Source: Arthrobacter sp. zg-Y20
GTDB lineage: Bacteria; Actinomycetota; Actinomycetes; Actinomycetales; Micrococcaceae
Reading direction: 5' to 3'
NCBI RefSeq assembly: GCF_030142075.1
Contig: NZ_CP126241.1
Coordinates: 2,666,001 to 2,730,000, forward strand
Length of the DNA: 64,000 nucleotides
Under the pieces are notes generated by a model that saw only the letters and a program-made list of their open reading frames with translations, was not told the DNA's origin and ran no database searches. Shown here one piece after another: positions 53,979 to 64,000 of the stretch. Each line of letters starts with the position of its first letter. The stretch's first letter is position 1. The translations under genes and the position numbers were made by a program.

Positions 53979-54512
53979 TCAGCCCAGGTCCGGGGCCGTG
54001 GCCCACCGCGGACCGTAGCCGGCCAGACGGATCAGCCGCTCTTCGTCCGTGTCCTCTGCGGAGAAGTCGGTGCCCGGCCCGTCCGGCCCGGAGGAGGCCC
54101 CGCCGACGGCGCGGACCAGGGTGATTTCCAGCCGGCTGTCGGAGAGGTGCTCCACCAGTCCGGCACCCCACTCGACCACGGTGACCGAGCGGTCCATGGA
54201 GGCCTCCAGGTCGATGTCGTCGACCTCCCCTTCGGAACCCAGCCGGTAGGCGTCCACGTGGACGAGGTCCGGACCGCCGGCCATGTTGGGGTGCTCGCGC
54301 ACCAGCACGAAGGTGGGCGAAATGATGCCCGGGCGTACGCCCATGCCTTCGCCCAGGCCCTGCGTGAACGTGGTTTTGCCGGCGCCGAGTTCCCCTGTCA
54401 GCAGCAGCAGGTCACCGCGCTGCAGCAGGGCGCCAAGGCGTGCGGCGAGTGCCTTCGTTTCACCGGCACCGGTGGTGGTGTACTCCGCCTCCCAGGCGGC
54501 TGCCTGCGTCAC
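53979..54512 (-). CDS. tsaE: tRNA threonylcarbamoyladenosine biosynthesis protein TsaE
   Basis: 177-aa ATPase of the TsaBDE complex. P-loop LLLLTGELGAGKTTFTQGLG and SPTFVLVREHP are intact, with HVDAYRLGSE. The C-terminal 40 residues (SSGPDGPGTDF and on) extend beyond the core domain and are probably disordered. Its ATG overlaps the alr stop by 4 bp. Confidence 0.95.
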   Translation of the reverse strand: MTQAAAWEAEYTTTGAGETKALAARLGALLQRGDLLLLTGELGAGKTTFTQGLGEGMGVRPGIISPTFVLVREHPNMAGGPDLVHVDAYRLGSEGEVDDIDLEASMDRSVTVVEWGAGLVEHLSDSRLEITLVRAVGGASSGPDGPGTDFSAEDTDEERLIRLAGYGPRWATAPDLG

Positions 54513-55759
54513 TGGGCCTGTACCTTCTGCGCAGCCGGACCGCCCGCATTCTGCTCAGCCGCTTCCAAGGCAATGGGAGGTGCGTCGGCCGGGGCCGGCT
54601 CGCCCGCAGCACTGTCCACATACCGGCGGGGCACCCGGCCGCTGATCCGAGTGATGATCTCGTAGTTGATGCTGCCGGCGGCCGACGCCCATTCGTCCAC
54701 GCCGGGCGCGCCTTCCCCGCCGAAGAGGACCGCTTCGTGGCCCACAAGCGACTCGGGGGTCCCGGCGATTCCCGTCCGGTGCAGGTCAATGACCATCTGG
54801 TCCATGGCGATGCGGCCCACCACCGGGTAAACCTGCCCGTCCACCTGTACCGGACCGCCGGTGGCCACCCGCGGAACGCCGTCGGCGTAGCCCAGGGGCA
54901 CCAGCGCCAGGGTGGTGGGTTCCTTCGTCCGGTAGTGCAGCCCGTAGGACACACCCTGCCCGGCGGGGACCTCCTTGCAGGCCGCAATGGTGGTTTTCAG
55001 CGTCATTGCCGGGCGCAGGCCAAGCTCGGCCGGTGTCTGCCCCGCGAACGGGGACAGCCCGTACATGCCCAGGCCAATGCGGACCAGGTCGAAGTGGGCG
55101 TCGGGCCGGGACAGCGCTCCGGGAGTGTTGGCGATGTGCCGCACTTCGCGGTCCACACCGGCGTCTTCTGCCACGGCGACGGCAATGCGGAACTTCTGCA
55201 GCTGCTCGTCGGTTTCCGGGCGGTGCGGCTCATCGGCCACGGCAAAGTGCGAGAAGATGCCCACTACGCGCAGCAGGCCCTCCTCCTGGTAGGCCAGGGC
55301 GCGCCCAACGAAGGCCTCCCAAAGGTCCTCCGGGCAGCCGTTGCGGCCCAGCCCGGTGTCGATTTTCAGGTGCACGCGGGCGGGTATCTGGAGTTCCCGC
55401 GCGGCTGCGACGACGGCGTCCAGGTCCCAGCCGGACACCCCGACATCCACATTGGCCCGGATCGCTTCGCCGAAGTCCGCGTCCCGGGTATGCAGCCAGG
55501 CCAGGACCGGTTCGGTAATACCCGCGGCCCGCAGCTCCAGCGCTTCACTGATGTGCGCAACCCCCAGCCATGCCGCGCCTGCCTCGACCGCTGCCCGGGC
55601 GGTCTGCACTGCACCGTGCCCGTAGCCGTCCGCCTTCACTACCGCCATCACCCGTGCGGGGCTGACAACGTGGGACAGGTGGCGGACATTGTGGCGGATC
55701 GCAGCGAGGTCGATGACGGCCGACCGTTCTGCGTGGGACTGGGATTCTGCATAGTTCAC
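54509..55759 (-). CDS. alr: Alanine racemase
   Basis: 416 aa, fold-type III PLP enzyme converting L- to D-alanine for peptidoglycan. The PLP lysine is in MAVVKADGYGHGA; the substrate region has GIFSHFAVAD and the C-terminal domain PVVGRIAMDQMVIDL and EIITRISGRVPRRYV. The GTG at 55759 follows the GNAT stop (55764) within a few bases and gives the expected N-terminus; the longer frame would cover the GNAT gene. Same position before tsaE as in mycobacteria. Confidence 0.96.
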   Translation of the reverse strand: MNYAESQSHAERSAVIDLAAIRHNVRHLSHVVSPARVMAVVKADGYGHGAVQTARAAVEAGAAWLGVAHISEALELRAAGITEPVLAWLHTRDADFGEAIRANVDVGVSGWDLDAVVAAARELQIPARVHLKIDTGLGRNGCPEDLWEAFVGRALAYQEEGLLRVVGIFSHFAVADEPHRPETDEQLQKFRIAVAVAEDAGVDREVRHIANTPGALSRPDAHFDLVRIGLGMYGLSPFAGQTPAELGLRPAMTLKTTIAACKEVPAGQGVSYGLHYRTKEPTTLALVPLGYADGVPRVATGGPVQVDGQVYPVVGRIAMDQMVIDLHRTGIAGTPESLVGHEAVLFGGEGAPGVDEWASAAGSINYEIITRISGRVPRRYVDSAAGEPAPADAPPIALEAAEQNAGGPAAQKVQAQ

Positions 55760-55763
55760 GTAC

Positions 55764-56297
55764 CTATTCTTCCACCCCTGTACCGGTCCGTCCGCCGGGG
55801 CGCTGCAGGGAGCGGTACATGATGTGCAGTCCGGTAAGCCCTGCGACGGGATGGTCGAAGGCTTCGGGCACGGTGGCCAGGATGCGGAACCCCAGCGACT
55901 CCCAGAGGCGTACGGCCCGGGTATTGGTTTGCACCACGGCGTTGAACTGCATGGACCGGTACCCGCGCCGGGAGGCCTCCGCGAGGACATGTTCCGCGAG
56001 GGCGCGGGCAATGCCGCGGCCGCTGAACTGTGCCCCGGTCATAAAGGACGCGTTCGCCACGTGGCTGCCGTTTCCGGACCGGTTCGGATGCAGCTGGGCG
56101 GTGCCGGCCACCGTCCCGTCCAGCTCCGCCACGAACACCTCCGTGGGCGCCGGCTCCAGCCACAGCTCCCGGGCCTGCGGTTCGTCGGTGCCGGTGTCCC
56201 AGCAGTACGTCTCGCCGGCACGCACAATGGGCTCCATCAGGTTCCAGATGCCCGGCCAGTCGCCCGGCCGGGCCGTCCGGATGGTAACTTCCGCCAT
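55764..56297 (-). CDS. GNAT family N-acetyltransferase
   Basis: 177 aa. TIRTARPGDWPGIWNLM begins the GNAT fold; acetyl-CoA binding GAQFSGRGIARALAEHVL and NTRAVRLWESLGFRI follow. Substrate unknown. The ATG abuts the stop of the aldo/keto reductase gene with no spacer, and 4 bp separate its stop from the alr start, so it is part of the same operon. Confidence 0.88.
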   Translation of the reverse strand: MAEVTIRTARPGDWPGIWNLMEPIVRAGETYCWDTGTDEPQARELWLEPAPTEVFVAELDGTVAGTAQLHPNRSGNGSHVANASFMTGAQFSGRGIARALAEHVLAEASRRGYRSMQFNAVVQTNTRAVRLWESLGFRILATVPEAFDHPVAGLTGLHIMYRSLQRPGGRTGTGVEE

Positions 56298-57353
56298 TTA
56301 CGCTTCGAGGGCCGCTGCCCAGAGGTTGATCTTGGAGTCGACGGCGTATTCGTCAATGCGGTGCAGTTCGTCCGCGCTGAACTCCAGGTTGTTAACCGCA
56401 GCCAGCGAGTCCTCCAACTGCTTGACGCTTGAGGCGCCGATGAGCGCGGAGGTGATGGACGCGCCGTCGGCCCGGGTGCGCAGGACCCAGGCGATGGCCA
56501 TCTGCGCCAGGCTCTGGCCGCGAAATTCGGCAATGCTGTTCAGCCCGCGGACCCGTTCCAGGTTTTCTTCCGAGAGCTGGGACTTGTCCAGGGACTTCCC
56601 CGCGGCGGCACGGGAATCTTCCGGAACGCCGCCCAGGTACTTGTTGGTGAGCAGCCCCTGGGCCAGCGGCGAGAAGGCGATGGAGCCGGCGCCGACTTCA
56701 TCCAGTGCGGCGAACAGGTCGGGCTCGCCGTCCTCCACCCAGCGGTTGAGCATCGAGTAGGAGGGCTGGTGGATGAGCAGCGGGGTGCCCATTTCCCGCA
56801 GGATGCGTGCCGCCTCAATGGTCCGTTCCGGCGAATAGGAGGAGATGCCCGCGTAAAGCGCCCGGCCGGAGCGCACTGCCGTGTCCAGGGCACCCATGGT
56901 TTCCTCCAGCGGGGTTTCCGGGTCGGGGCGGTGGCTGTAGAAAATATCCACGTAATCCAGGCCCATGCGCGCCAGGGACTGGTCCAGGGAAGAGAGCAGG
57001 TACTTGCGGGATCCCCAGTTTCCGTAGGGGCCGGGCCACATGTCGTAACCGGCCTTGCTGGAAATCACCAGCTCGTCGCGGTACGGACGGAAATCGTCGC
57101 GCATGTGCCGGCCGAAGTTGGTCTCTGCGGAACCGTAGGGCGGGCCATAGTTGTTGGCCAGGTCAAAGTGGGTGACTCCCAGGTCGAACGCACGGCGCAG
57201 GATGGCCCGCTGCGTTTCGAAGGGCTTGTCATCACCGAAGTTGTGCCACAGCCCGAGCGAGACGGCCGGGAGCTGGAGTCCGCTCTGTCCGACGCGGCGG
57301 TAGGGCATGGATTCATATCGGTTCTCTGCAGCAACATAAGTCATGGGCACCAT
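56298..57353 (-). CDS. Aldo/keto reductase (YghZ/MgrA type)
   Basis: 351-aa TIM-barrel NADPH oxidoreductase: FDLANNYGPPYGSAE with catalytic Asp/Tyr, SSKAGYDMWPGPYG (Lys), and IFYSHRPDPETPLEETM. The GPYGNWGSRKYL stretch is typical of the YghZ/MgrA subgroup, which reduces L-glyceraldehyde 3-phosphate and methylglyoxal. First gene of the operon that runs to tsaD. Start is ATG 57353 or, three codons in, 57344; neither has a clear Shine-Dalgarno. Confidence 0.88.
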   Translation of the reverse strand: MVPMTYVAAENRYESMPYRRVGQSGLQLPAVSLGLWHNFGDDKPFETQRAILRRAFDLGVTHFDLANNYGPPYGSAETNFGRHMRDDFRPYRDELVISSKAGYDMWPGPYGNWGSRKYLLSSLDQSLARMGLDYVDIFYSHRPDPETPLEETMGALDTAVRSGRALYAGISSYSPERTIEAARILREMGTPLLIHQPSYSMLNRWVEDGEPDLFAALDEVGAGSIAFSPLAQGLLTNKYLGGVPEDSRAAAGKSLDKSQLSEENLERVRGLNSIAEFRGQSLAQMAIAWVLRTRADGASITSALIGASSVKQLEDSLAAVNNLEFSADELHRIDEYAVDSKINLWAAALEA

Positions 57354-57418
57354 ACTGCCACTGTTGCCTCGCTCACGGTGCCCCCCGGCCCGGCCCGTCT
57401 CCGGGACGGCTTAATCCG

Positions 57419-57467
57419 CTGCAGCCGGCGCCCGGCAGGAGAATAACCTGCGGGACACCGGCTGCAG
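57419..57467 (-). terminator. Hairpin after treZ
   Basis: Outer arms CTGCAGCCGG/CCGGCTGCAG enclose a second pairing CCCGGCAGG with CCTGCGGG. It lies 21 bp past the treZ stop and 66 bp before the aldo/keto reductase start. No T tract follows, so it is a probable rather than certain terminator. Confidence 0.5.
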
Positions 57468-57487
57468 TGGACGCTGCGGTGCTGCTA

Positions 57488-59227
57488 TCAGGCCAGGATG
57501 GCTGCGCCGTACGCGGGCAGCTGCACGCCGTCGCCGGAAACCTCTGACGGGCCGGTTTCCAGCAGGATATCGACCTGCTTCCCGAACGGAACCGGCACCT
57601 CGCGGGGGGTGTCCGCGAAGTTCAGGACCACCGTGGTGGACCCGCGCTGCATTACCAGCCAGCGTCCCGCTTCGTCATAGTCCACCCTGACGTTGCGCAG
57701 GTCCGGGTCCATCAGGTCGGGGGTTTCCCGGCGCAGCGTCAGGAGCCGGCGGTACAGGTCCAGGAGCCGTCCGTGGTTCCCTTGCTCCACCTCGGACCAG
57801 TCCAGCTTCGAGTTGGTGAAGGTTGCCGGATCCTGGGGATTGGGAACCGTGTCCGGATCCCATCCCATCCGCTCGAATTCCTTCAGACGGCCCTCCGCCG
57901 TGGCTTTCCCCAGCTCCGGTTCCGGATGGGAGGTGAAGAACTGCCACGGGGTAGACGCACCGAACTCCTCCCCCATGAACAGCATGGGGGTGAACGGGGA
58001 GGCCAGGCTCAGCACCGCGCCAAGGGCGAGCTGCTCGTACCCCAGGGTCGCGCTGAGCCTGTCGCCTGCCGCCCGGTTGCCGATTTGGTCATGGTTCTGG
58101 ATGGCGGTGACCAGCTGGCGCGCGGTCACCACGTCCTTGTCCAGCGGACGGCCGTGCCCGCGTTCCCTGAAGGAAGAGAATGTGCCGTTGTGGAAGAACC
58201 CCTCCTGCAGGACCTTCGCCAGCGCCCCGACCGAGTCGAAGTCCGCGTAGTAGCCGCCCTTTTCACCGGTGAGGTTGGTGTGGGCTGCATGATGGAAGTC
58301 ATCGGACCACTGGCCGGTGAGGCCGTAGCCGTTGACGCTGCGCGGGGTGATGAGACGGGGGTTGTTCAGGTCCGACTCCGCGATAAGGAACAGCGGCTTG
58401 CCCAGGGTCTCTGCGCAGTTCTCCGTCGCTGCTGCCATTTCCTCGAGGATGTGCACGGCCCGTTCGTCGTGCAGGGCGTGCACCGCATCCAGGCGCAGCC
58501 CGTCCACGTGATAGTCGCGGAACCACATCAGCACGTTGTCCACGATGTACTGGCGGACGGCGTCGGACAGCGGCCCGTCCAGGTTCACCGAGTCGCCCCA
58601 TGTGTTCGACTTCCCCTCCGTGAGGTAGGGGCCGAACATCGGCAGGTAGTTGCCGCTGGGTCCGAGGTGGTTGTACACCACGTCCTGGATGACGCCCAGG
58701 CCCTTGCGGTGGGCTGCGTCGACAAAGCGCTGGTAAGCCTCGGGCCCGCCGTAGGTTTCCTGCACGGCGTACCAGAGCACGCCGTCGTAACCCCAGTTGT
58801 GCGTACCGTTGAAGGCGTTGACCGGCAGCAGTTCCACAAAGCGGACGCCCAGGTCCACCAGGTAGTCCAGTTTGCCGATTGCTGCGTCCAGCGTGCCTTC
58901 GGGGGTGAAGGTGCCCACGTGCATTTCATAGATTGCGCCGCCGTCGAGCCCCGGGGACACCCAGCCGGAGTCCTGCCACTGGAACAGATCGGGGTCGAAG
59001 GTGCGCGAGAGGGCGTGGACTCCTTCGGGCTGCCGGCGGGAGCGGGGATCGGGAACCGGAGTTTCCGCATCGTCGATGAGGTAGCCGTAGTCGACGTCTT
59101 CGGTGAGCTCGGCGTGCTGGGCGTGCCACCAGCCGTTCTCGCCGCGGCTCATAGACAGGCGCCGGCCGTCGGCCAGCAGCGTCATGGTGTTGGCCTTGGG
59201 CGCCCACACCTCGAAAGTGGTCCTCAT
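57488..59227 (-). CDS. treZ: Malto-oligosyltrehalose trehalohydrolase
   Basis: 579 aa, GH13. Releases trehalose from maltooligosyl-trehalose. An N-terminal beta-sandwich ([14 protein letters not shown]) precedes the barrel. Seen: [14 protein letters not shown], nucleophile in [11 protein letters not shown], acid/base in [12 protein letters not shown], and [12 protein letters not shown]. Last of three genes; its ATG overlaps the treY stop by 4 bp. Confidence 0.96.
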   Translation of the reverse strand: MRTTFEVWAPKANTMTLLADGRRLSMSRGENGWWHAQHAELTEDVDYGYLIDDAETPVPDPRSRRQPEGVHALSRTFDPDLFQWQDSGWVSPGLDGGAIYEMHVGTFTPEGTLDAAIGKLDYLVDLGVRFVELLPVNAFNGTHNWGYDGVLWYAVQETYGGPEAYQRFVDAAHRKGLGVIQDVVYNHLGPSGNYLPMFGPYLTEGKSNTWGDSVNLDGPLSDAVRQYIVDNVLMWFRDYHVDGLRLDAVHALHDERAVHILEEMAAATENCAETLGKPLFLIAESDLNNPRLITPRSVNGYGLTGQWSDDFHHAAHTNLTGEKGGYYADFDSVGALAKVLQEGFFHNGTFSSFRERGHGRPLDKDVVTARQLVTAIQNHDQIGNRAAGDRLSATLGYEQLALGAVLSLASPFTPMLFMGEEFGASTPWQFFTSHPEPELGKATAEGRLKEFERMGWDPDTVPNPQDPATFTNSKLDWSEVEQGNHGRLLDLYRRLLTLRRETPDLMDPDLRNVRVDYDEAGRWLVMQRGSTTVVLNFADTPREVPVPFGKQVDILLETGPSEVSGDGVQLPAYGAAILA

Positions 59228-61554
59228 TCCCCGTCCTCCCGAACAAGCAGTGCCACCGGATAGGTGCCAAACAGTTCCGCTGCGGCCAGCCGGCCGCTGC
59301 TGCGGTGCGTACTGCCCGTGATGACATCCCGGTACGTGCCCGGAGCCAGCACGACGGCGGTATCCTGCCAGCCGCCGGCCTGTTCAAGTCCCAGCGGCAG
59401 CCTGGTCAGCAGGGCAACCGCGCCGCCGCGGTCAAATCCGAACAGGTGTTCCGCAGCCGGTCCGTGCACGGCCACCGGCACATAGCCGGTGAACAGTTCG
59501 GGGCGGCCGCGCTTGAGCTGCAGGGCACGGGAGGTGACCAGCAGCTTGGCCGCGGCTTCCTCGTCCACGGCCGGAACGCCGGCGTCGGCAAATGATGCCG
59601 CCGTCCGGCGCCGCCGGGCGTAGTCCACCGCACGGCGGTTGTCCGGGTCCACCAGGGAGCGGTCCCAGAATTCGGTGCCCTGGTACACGTCGGGCACTCC
59701 CGGCATGGCCAGCTGCAGGAGCTTGGCCGAAAGCGAATTGCTGTAACCGGCTTCCCTGACCCGCTCCACGAAACCGGTGATCAGCGCGTTTACCTCCGCG
59801 TTGTCGAACGCGGCGTCCACGGCCGCATGCATCCGGTCCTCGAATTCAGCGTTGGGCGCGGTCCAGGTGGTGCTGGCTGATGCTTCCCGCGATGCCTTCT
59901 CGGCATATGCATGGGCCCGTTCCCGGCTCAGCGGCCAGGCGCCGGCGATGGCCTGCCAGAGCAGGTTGGCCATCGGCCCGTCGCCCATGGGCACCAGGGC
60001 GTCAAGACGGGTGAAGGTTTCGCTCCACTGGTCCGGGACCTCGGCCAGGACCGAGATCCGGGCCCGGGTGTCCTCGCTGCGCTTGGTGTCGTGGGTGGTC
60101 AGTGCCGTCATGGCTGCCGGCTGTTCCAGCTGCCGGCGGAGCAGCCGGGCATGCAGCTGCGAAGGGGCCACGGCAAAGTGCGCCGGGTCCGCGCCCACCT
60201 CGTTGAGCGAGGTCAGCCGGGAATAGCGGTAGAACGCGGTGTCCTCCACGCCCTTGGCCATGACCATGCCGGAGGTCTGCTGGAAACGCACTGCCAGCTC
60301 GCCCAGGTCCTGCAGAGACACCGGAGCGGAGGCGCCGGGCAGCGGGTCCAGTAGGCCGTGCAGGGTCTGCAGGGCCGCGGCAAGATCCGGCCTGTGGACC
60401 GTGGCGGCAATAACGGCGTCGGTCAGGTAACCGGCGCCTTCAGGCAGGTAGCTCCGGTAGACCGGGAAGCACGCCAGCAGTTCCGCCAGCGCATCGGCGG
60501 CCGTTGCGGAATCCAGTCCGGAACCGGCCGGCAGCAGCCGCACCAGCCGCTGCACCTCGGAGTGGAGCAGCCCGTCGGCGATGGCCCGCTTGGTGCCGTG
60601 GATCATGTCGGCGTACGGCTCCAGGGGAACCATGGCGGTGAGGGTGTCCTCGCCGGCCGGATCCACGAACAGCCGGTCGACGTCGGCGAGCGCGTCATAA
60701 CCGGTGGTGCCTTCGGTCTCCCAGTCCGCGGGAAGCTCCTCCCCCGGCTCCAGGATCTTTTCGACCAGGATGTAGGCACCTCCGGTCAGTTCCCGCAGCC
60801 GGGCGAGGTACCCCTTGGGATCGGCGAGGCCGTCCGGGTGGTCGATCCGCAGGCCGTCCACCAGGCCCTCGTCGAACCAGCGCTTCACTTCGGCGTGGGC
60901 CTCGTCGAAGACCCACTGCTCCTCCACGCGGATGCCGGCCAGCGTGTTGACCCCGAAGAACCGGCGGTAGTTCAGTTCGTTGTCGGCGCGGCGCCAGTTC
61001 ACCAGTTCGTAGTGCTGGCGGGCATGGACATCCACGGCCGAGTCGCCAACGGACGCCGTGCCGTGTGCCACCGGGTAGCGGTTGTCGTAGTAGTGCAGCT
61101 CGCCGTCTACCAGCTTCAGCTGCTCCAGTTCGTTTTCGCCGTCGCCCAGGACGGGGAGGCGCAGCTTTCCGTCTGCCGCATCCCAGTCAATGTCGAACGC
61201 TTCGGCGTAGCGGGAGGCGCGGCCTTCGGCCAGCACGGACCACCACCACTTGTTCGCCGCCGGGGTGGCAACACCCATGTGGTTGGGCACAATGTCCACC
61301 AGCACGCCCATGCCCGCTGCGTGGGCGGCGTCGGACAGGGCCCGGAGTCCGTCCGCACCGCCGCGGGCGGGATCCACTGCGGAGGGGTCAACCACGTCGT
61401 AGCCGTGGTCGGACCCCTCTTCAGCGGTCAGGATGGGCGAGAGGTACACCCAGTCCGCGCCGAGGTCCGCGAGGTACGGCACCAGTTCAGCGGCGTCGTA
61501 CAGGGTGAAAGAAGGGCGGATCTGCAGCCGGTAGGTGGACAGCGGGGTCCTCAT
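59224..61554 (-). CDS. treY: Malto-oligosyltrehalose synthase
   Basis: 776 aa, GH13. Converts the reducing end of malto-oligosaccharides to a trehalose linkage. Seen: [16 protein letters not shown] at the start, DIVPNHMGV, nucleophile in [18 protein letters not shown], acid/base in [14 protein letters not shown], and [15 protein letters not shown]. It overlaps glgX and treZ by 4 bp at each side, so the three act as one unit from glycogen to trehalose. Confidence 0.96.
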   Translation of the reverse strand: MRTPLSTYRLQIRPSFTLYDAAELVPYLADLGADWVYLSPILTAEEGSDHGYDVVDPSAVDPARGGADGLRALSDAAHAAGMGVLVDIVPNHMGVATPAANKWWWSVLAEGRASRYAEAFDIDWDAADGKLRLPVLGDGENELEQLKLVDGELHYYDNRYPVAHGTASVGDSAVDVHARQHYELVNWRRADNELNYRRFFGVNTLAGIRVEEQWVFDEAHAEVKRWFDEGLVDGLRIDHPDGLADPKGYLARLRELTGGAYILVEKILEPGEELPADWETEGTTGYDALADVDRLFVDPAGEDTLTAMVPLEPYADMIHGTKRAIADGLLHSEVQRLVRLLPAGSGLDSATAADALAELLACFPVYRSYLPEGAGYLTDAVIAATVHRPDLAAALQTLHGLLDPLPGASAPVSLQDLGELAVRFQQTSGMVMAKGVEDTAFYRYSRLTSLNEVGADPAHFAVAPSQLHARLLRRQLEQPAAMTALTTHDTKRSEDTRARISVLAEVPDQWSETFTRLDALVPMGDGPMANLLWQAIAGAWPLSRERAHAYAEKASREASASTTWTAPNAEFEDRMHAAVDAAFDNAEVNALITGFVERVREAGYSNSLSAKLLQLAMPGVPDVYQGTEFWDRSLVDPDNRRAVDYARRRRTAASFADAGVPAVDEEAAAKLLVTSRALQLKRGRPELFTGYVPVAVHGPAAEHLFGFDRGGAVALLTRLPLGLEQAGGWQDTAVVLAPGTYRDVITGSTHRSSGRLAAAELFGTYPVALLVREDGE

Positions 61555-63740
61555 ACCGCACCCTCGGACATGTGCGCCTTGGATCCGGCCAGCGCTGCCA
61601 GGGAGGCGGCGACCGAATGGTCGTGCTCCTCTTCCTCCGCGTGGGCCCGCAGGACCACCATGGATTTGGCAGCCACGGTCAGCTGGCCGTCAGCGGCCAC
61701 CGGTTCCGAGTCGGCGTATTCTCCGGCAGTGTCGATCACCAGGTCCCACATGGGGGCGTATTCCTTGGACGGAAGGGTGATCTTCACGGCCTCGTCGTGG
61801 GCGTTGAAGTACAGCAGGAAGTTCAGGTCGGTGATGCGCTGTCCGCGTGTATCCTTCCCGGAAATGCCCTGTCCGTTGAGGAAGACACCCAGGGACCGGG
61901 CCACCGGAGTGTCCCAGTCATCCGGGGACATGGTGGAACCGTCCTCGTTCAGCCAGACGATGTCCGGCAGCGCCTCGCCCTCGCCGCGCCGCACGGGACG
62001 GCCGTCGAAGAACCGGCGCCGGCGGAACGTGGGGTGCTCGGCGCGCAGCGTGTTCACCGCTGCCGTGAATTCCATCAGCGGAGCATCCATGGTCTCCCAG
62101 TTGATCCAGCTGAGCTCGGAGTCCTGCGCGTAGGTGTTGTTGTTGCCCTGCTGGGTGCGGCCCAGCTCGTCGCCGTGGGCGATCATGGGCACGCCCTGGG
62201 ACAGGAGCAGGGTGGCAAGGAAGTTGCGCTGCTGGCGGGCCCGCAGGGACAGGACCGCGGGATCATCCGTGGGCCCCTCCACACCGCAGTTCCAGGAGCG
62301 GTTGTGGGACTCGCCGTCGTTGTTGTCCTCACCGTTGGCCTCGTTGTGCTTCTCGTTGTAGGACACGAGGTCCTGCAGCGTGAAGCCGTCGTGGGCGGTG
62401 ACGAAGTTGATGGACGCCACCGGGCGGCGGGCGGAGGACTCGTACAGGTCCGCCGAGCCGGTGATGCGGGAGGCGAACTCGCCCAGGGTGGAGGGCTCTC
62501 CGCGCCAGAAATCGCGGACCGTGTCGCGGTACTTGCCGTTCCATTCGGTCCACTGCGGAGGGAAGTTGCCTACCTGGTAGCCGCCGGGGCCAACGTCCCA
62601 CGGCTCGGCGATCAGCTTGACCTGTGACACTACCGGGTCCTGCTGCACCAATTCGAAGAAGGCGGACAGGCGGTCCACGTCGTAGAACTCTCGGGCCAGC
62701 GTCGAGGCCAGGTCAAAGCGGAAACCGTCCACATGCATTTCCGTGACCCAGTAACGCAGCGAGTCCATCAGCAGCTGCAGCGAGTGCGGGTTGCCCACGT
62801 TCAGCGAATTGCCCGTGCCCGTGTAGTCCATGTAGTACTGCTTGTCGTCCTCCACCAGCCGGTAGTAGGAGGCGTTGTCGATGCCGCGGAAGGACAGCGT
62901 GGGGCCCATGTGGTTGCCCTCGGCCGTGTGGTTGTAGACCACGTCCAGAATCACTTCGATGCCGGCCAGGTGCAGTGCACGCACCATGGCCTTGAATTCC
63001 TGTACCTGCTGGCCCTGATCGCCGGTGGCGCTGTAGGTGTTGTGCGGGGCGAAGAAACCGATGGTGTTGTAGCCCCAGTAGTTCGACAGTCCCTTTTCCT
63101 GCAGGGTCGAGTCGTTGACGAACTGGTGAACCGGCATCAGTTCGATGGCGGTGATGCCCAGCTTCTGCAGGTGGGCGATCACCGAAGGATGCGCAACGCC
63201 GGCGTAGGTGCCGCGCTGTTCTTCGGGCACATCGGGGTGCAGCTCGGTCAGGCCCTTGACGTGCGCTTCGTAGATGACCGACTGGTGGTAGGGAACCTTC
63301 GGCCTGCGGTCGCCGTCCCAGTCGAAGAACGGGTTGATCACGACGCCCATCATCATGTGCGCGGCGGAGTCCTCGTCGTTGCGGGAATGCTCGTCACCGA
63401 AGTTGTAGCCGAAGAGCGACTGGTCCCAGTCGATTTCACCGGCCACGGCCTTGGCGTAAGGATCCAGCAACAGCTTGTTGGGGTTGCACCGGTTGCCGTT
63501 CTCCGGGTCATTCGGCCCGTCTACGCGGTAACCGTACTTCTGGCCGGGCAGCACCTGCGGCAGGTAGCAGTGCCAGACATACCCGTCGACCTCGGTCAGC
63601 CGGACCTGGTGCTCGGTGCCGTCCTCATCAAACAGACACAACGTGACAGAGTCTGCGACTTCGCTGTACAGCGCAAAGTTAGTGCCGTTTCCGTCGTAGG
63701 TCGCGCCCAGCGGGTAGGCATCTCCCGGCCAAACTTCCAT
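61551..63740 (-). CDS. glgX: Glycogen debranching enzyme GlgX/TreX
   Basis: 729 aa, GH13 isoamylase-type. Removes branches to give linear chains for TreY. A CBM48-like N-terminus ([19 protein letters not shown]), [10 protein letters not shown], nucleophile in [10 protein letters not shown], acid/base in [14 protein letters not shown] and [10 protein letters not shown] are seen. ATG at 63740 with CAGGAG 6 nt upstream. First gene of the treXYZ operon; an A+T-rich leader (63741-63815) precedes it without a clear promoter. Confidence 0.96.
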   Translation of the reverse strand: MEVWPGDAYPLGATYDGNGTNFALYSEVADSVTLCLFDEDGTEHQVRLTEVDGYVWHCYLPQVLPGQKYGYRVDGPNDPENGNRCNPNKLLLDPYAKAVAGEIDWDQSLFGYNFGDEHSRNDEDSAAHMMMGVVINPFFDWDGDRRPKVPYHQSVIYEAHVKGLTELHPDVPEEQRGTYAGVAHPSVIAHLQKLGITAIELMPVHQFVNDSTLQEKGLSNYWGYNTIGFFAPHNTYSATGDQGQQVQEFKAMVRALHLAGIEVILDVVYNHTAEGNHMGPTLSFRGIDNASYYRLVEDDKQYYMDYTGTGNSLNVGNPHSLQLLMDSLRYWVTEMHVDGFRFDLASTLAREFYDVDRLSAFFELVQQDPVVSQVKLIAEPWDVGPGGYQVGNFPPQWTEWNGKYRDTVRDFWRGEPSTLGEFASRITGSADLYESSARRPVASINFVTAHDGFTLQDLVSYNEKHNEANGEDNNDGESHNRSWNCGVEGPTDDPAVLSLRARQQRNFLATLLLSQGVPMIAHGDELGRTQQGNNNTYAQDSELSWINWETMDAPLMEFTAAVNTLRAEHPTFRRRRFFDGRPVRRGEGEALPDIVWLNEDGSTMSPDDWDTPVARSLGVFLNGQGISGKDTRGQRITDLNFLLYFNAHDEAVKITLPSKEYAPMWDLVIDTAGEYADSEPVAADGQLTVAAKSMVVLRAHAEEEEHDHSVAASLAALAGSKAHMSEGAV

Positions 63741-63815
63741 GTAGTGCTCCTGAACTAGTTCCTGACAACACCAAAATTAATATGTCTGCTTACTTTTGTA
63801 CCCCAGACGCGGTGT

Positions 63816-63998
63816 TTACTTGAATTTTGGGTTTCGCCGTGGGGTGAATTCCGCGACCAGCGACCGGATCAGCGGGCCAAGCTGCGAGGGTTCCACGGGT
63901 CCGGCGGCGGACGCCAGGACACCTGCCCGGCCATGCAGGCTTGCGGCCGCTGCGGCCAGCCGTGCGTAGTGGCCCGGCTCTCGTTCGGCGCCAGGCGT
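63816..63998 (-). CDS. C-terminal end of an unidentified gene (partial at window edge)
   Basis: The minus strand is open from the window edge to a TAA at 63818-63816, reading GHYARLAAAAASLHGRAGVL and ending AEFTPRRNPKFK. The Ala/Leu-rich helices and basic tail look like a real C-terminus, and the stop lies 75 bp upstream of glgX in the same direction. I do not recognise the family from this fragment. The gene continues past the window. Confidence 0.6.
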   Translation of the reverse strand, partial: TPGAEREPGHYARLAAAAASLHGRAGVLASAAGPVEPSQLGPLIRSLVAEFTPRRNPKFK

Positions 63999-64000
63999 GC

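Noticed and set aside
57773-62627. Long plus-strand open frames (496, 591 and 351 aa) opposite treZ, treY and glgX
   Set aside because: Shadow frames of strongly conserved GH13 enzymes; composition (Gly/His/Val/Arg-rich) is typical of antisense translation.

Overview
The window is a high-GC actinobacterial chromosome segment, most likely Arthrobacter or a close Micrococcaceae relative. The basis is protein-level resemblance throughout (GuaB/GuaB3 pair, SepX/GlpR-like protein, FmdB-type Ruc protein, DUF222-HNH protein, TreXYZ set), frequent GTG/TTG starts, and gene order shared with Mycobacterium: ychF-ispH-xseAB; galU-rimJ-sepX divergent from a 5-formyl-THF cyclo-ligase-ruc-SAF block; alr-tsaE-tsaB-rimI-tsaD; groES-groEL; guaB-guaB3; guaA. 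I see no rRNA, tRNA, CRISPR array, transposase or integrase.

Layout. 1-5.2 kb: ychF directly behind a DUF222-HNH gene with a LexA-type SOS box over its start codon, then ispH and a membrane protein. 5.3-8.1 kb: xseA-xseB facing an AlaA-like aminotransferase. 8.2-11.8 kb: a four-gene osmoprotectant (OpuC/ProU-type) ABC transporter. 11.9-16.6 kb: Nudix protein, BadF/NAGK-type kinase, MFS exporter with divergent Lrp-type regulator, APH-fold kinase. 16.6-21.4 kb: sepX-like, rimJ, galU, and divergently fthC-ruc-SAF, with a CIRCE (HrcA) operator before ruc. 21.4-25.2 kb: a giant DUF4011/SF1-helicase/endonuclease-fold protein with degenerate Walker motifs plus a small coupled gene. 25.4-35.6 kb: guaA, DUF3817, SURF1, PTS EIIA, glpD, guaB3 (no cysteine), guaB, and an acyltransferase-SGNH protein. 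35.7-37.9 kb: groES-groEL under a two-CIRCE promoter. 37.9-41.9 kb: an iron-box-controlled siderophore ABC importer. 41.9-47.0 kb: a type VII secretion (ESX)-associated locus. 47.1-51.7 kb: MalY-type lyase, methyltransferase, AroE-like protein, YbdK-type ligase. 51.7-57.4 kb: tsaD-rimI-tsaB-tsaE-alr-GNAT-aldo/keto reductase. 57.5-63.7 kb: treZ-treY-glgX with 4-bp overlaps. The window ends inside one more gene.

The most novel part is 41.9-47.1 kb. A YxxxD-tailed small helical protein, a WxG-headed glycine-zipper effector candidate, a membrane protein in the immunity position, and two EspG-like proteins (one fused to an LpqN-like domain) lie between tsaD and groES, which are neighbours in M. 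tuberculosis. No ESX machinery gene is present. The two promoters of this locus carry the same palindrome (core ATGGGYAGAACTACCCAT) at an identical distance from their candidate -10 elements, which points to one dedicated regulator.

Secondary points: HrcA sites at both groESL and ruc, a LexA box reaching ychF through an upstream gene, an Arthrobacter-type galU-rimJ-sepX cluster that has lost the moeA/glp gene, and very stable hairpins inside the groESL and siderophore-transport transcripts.
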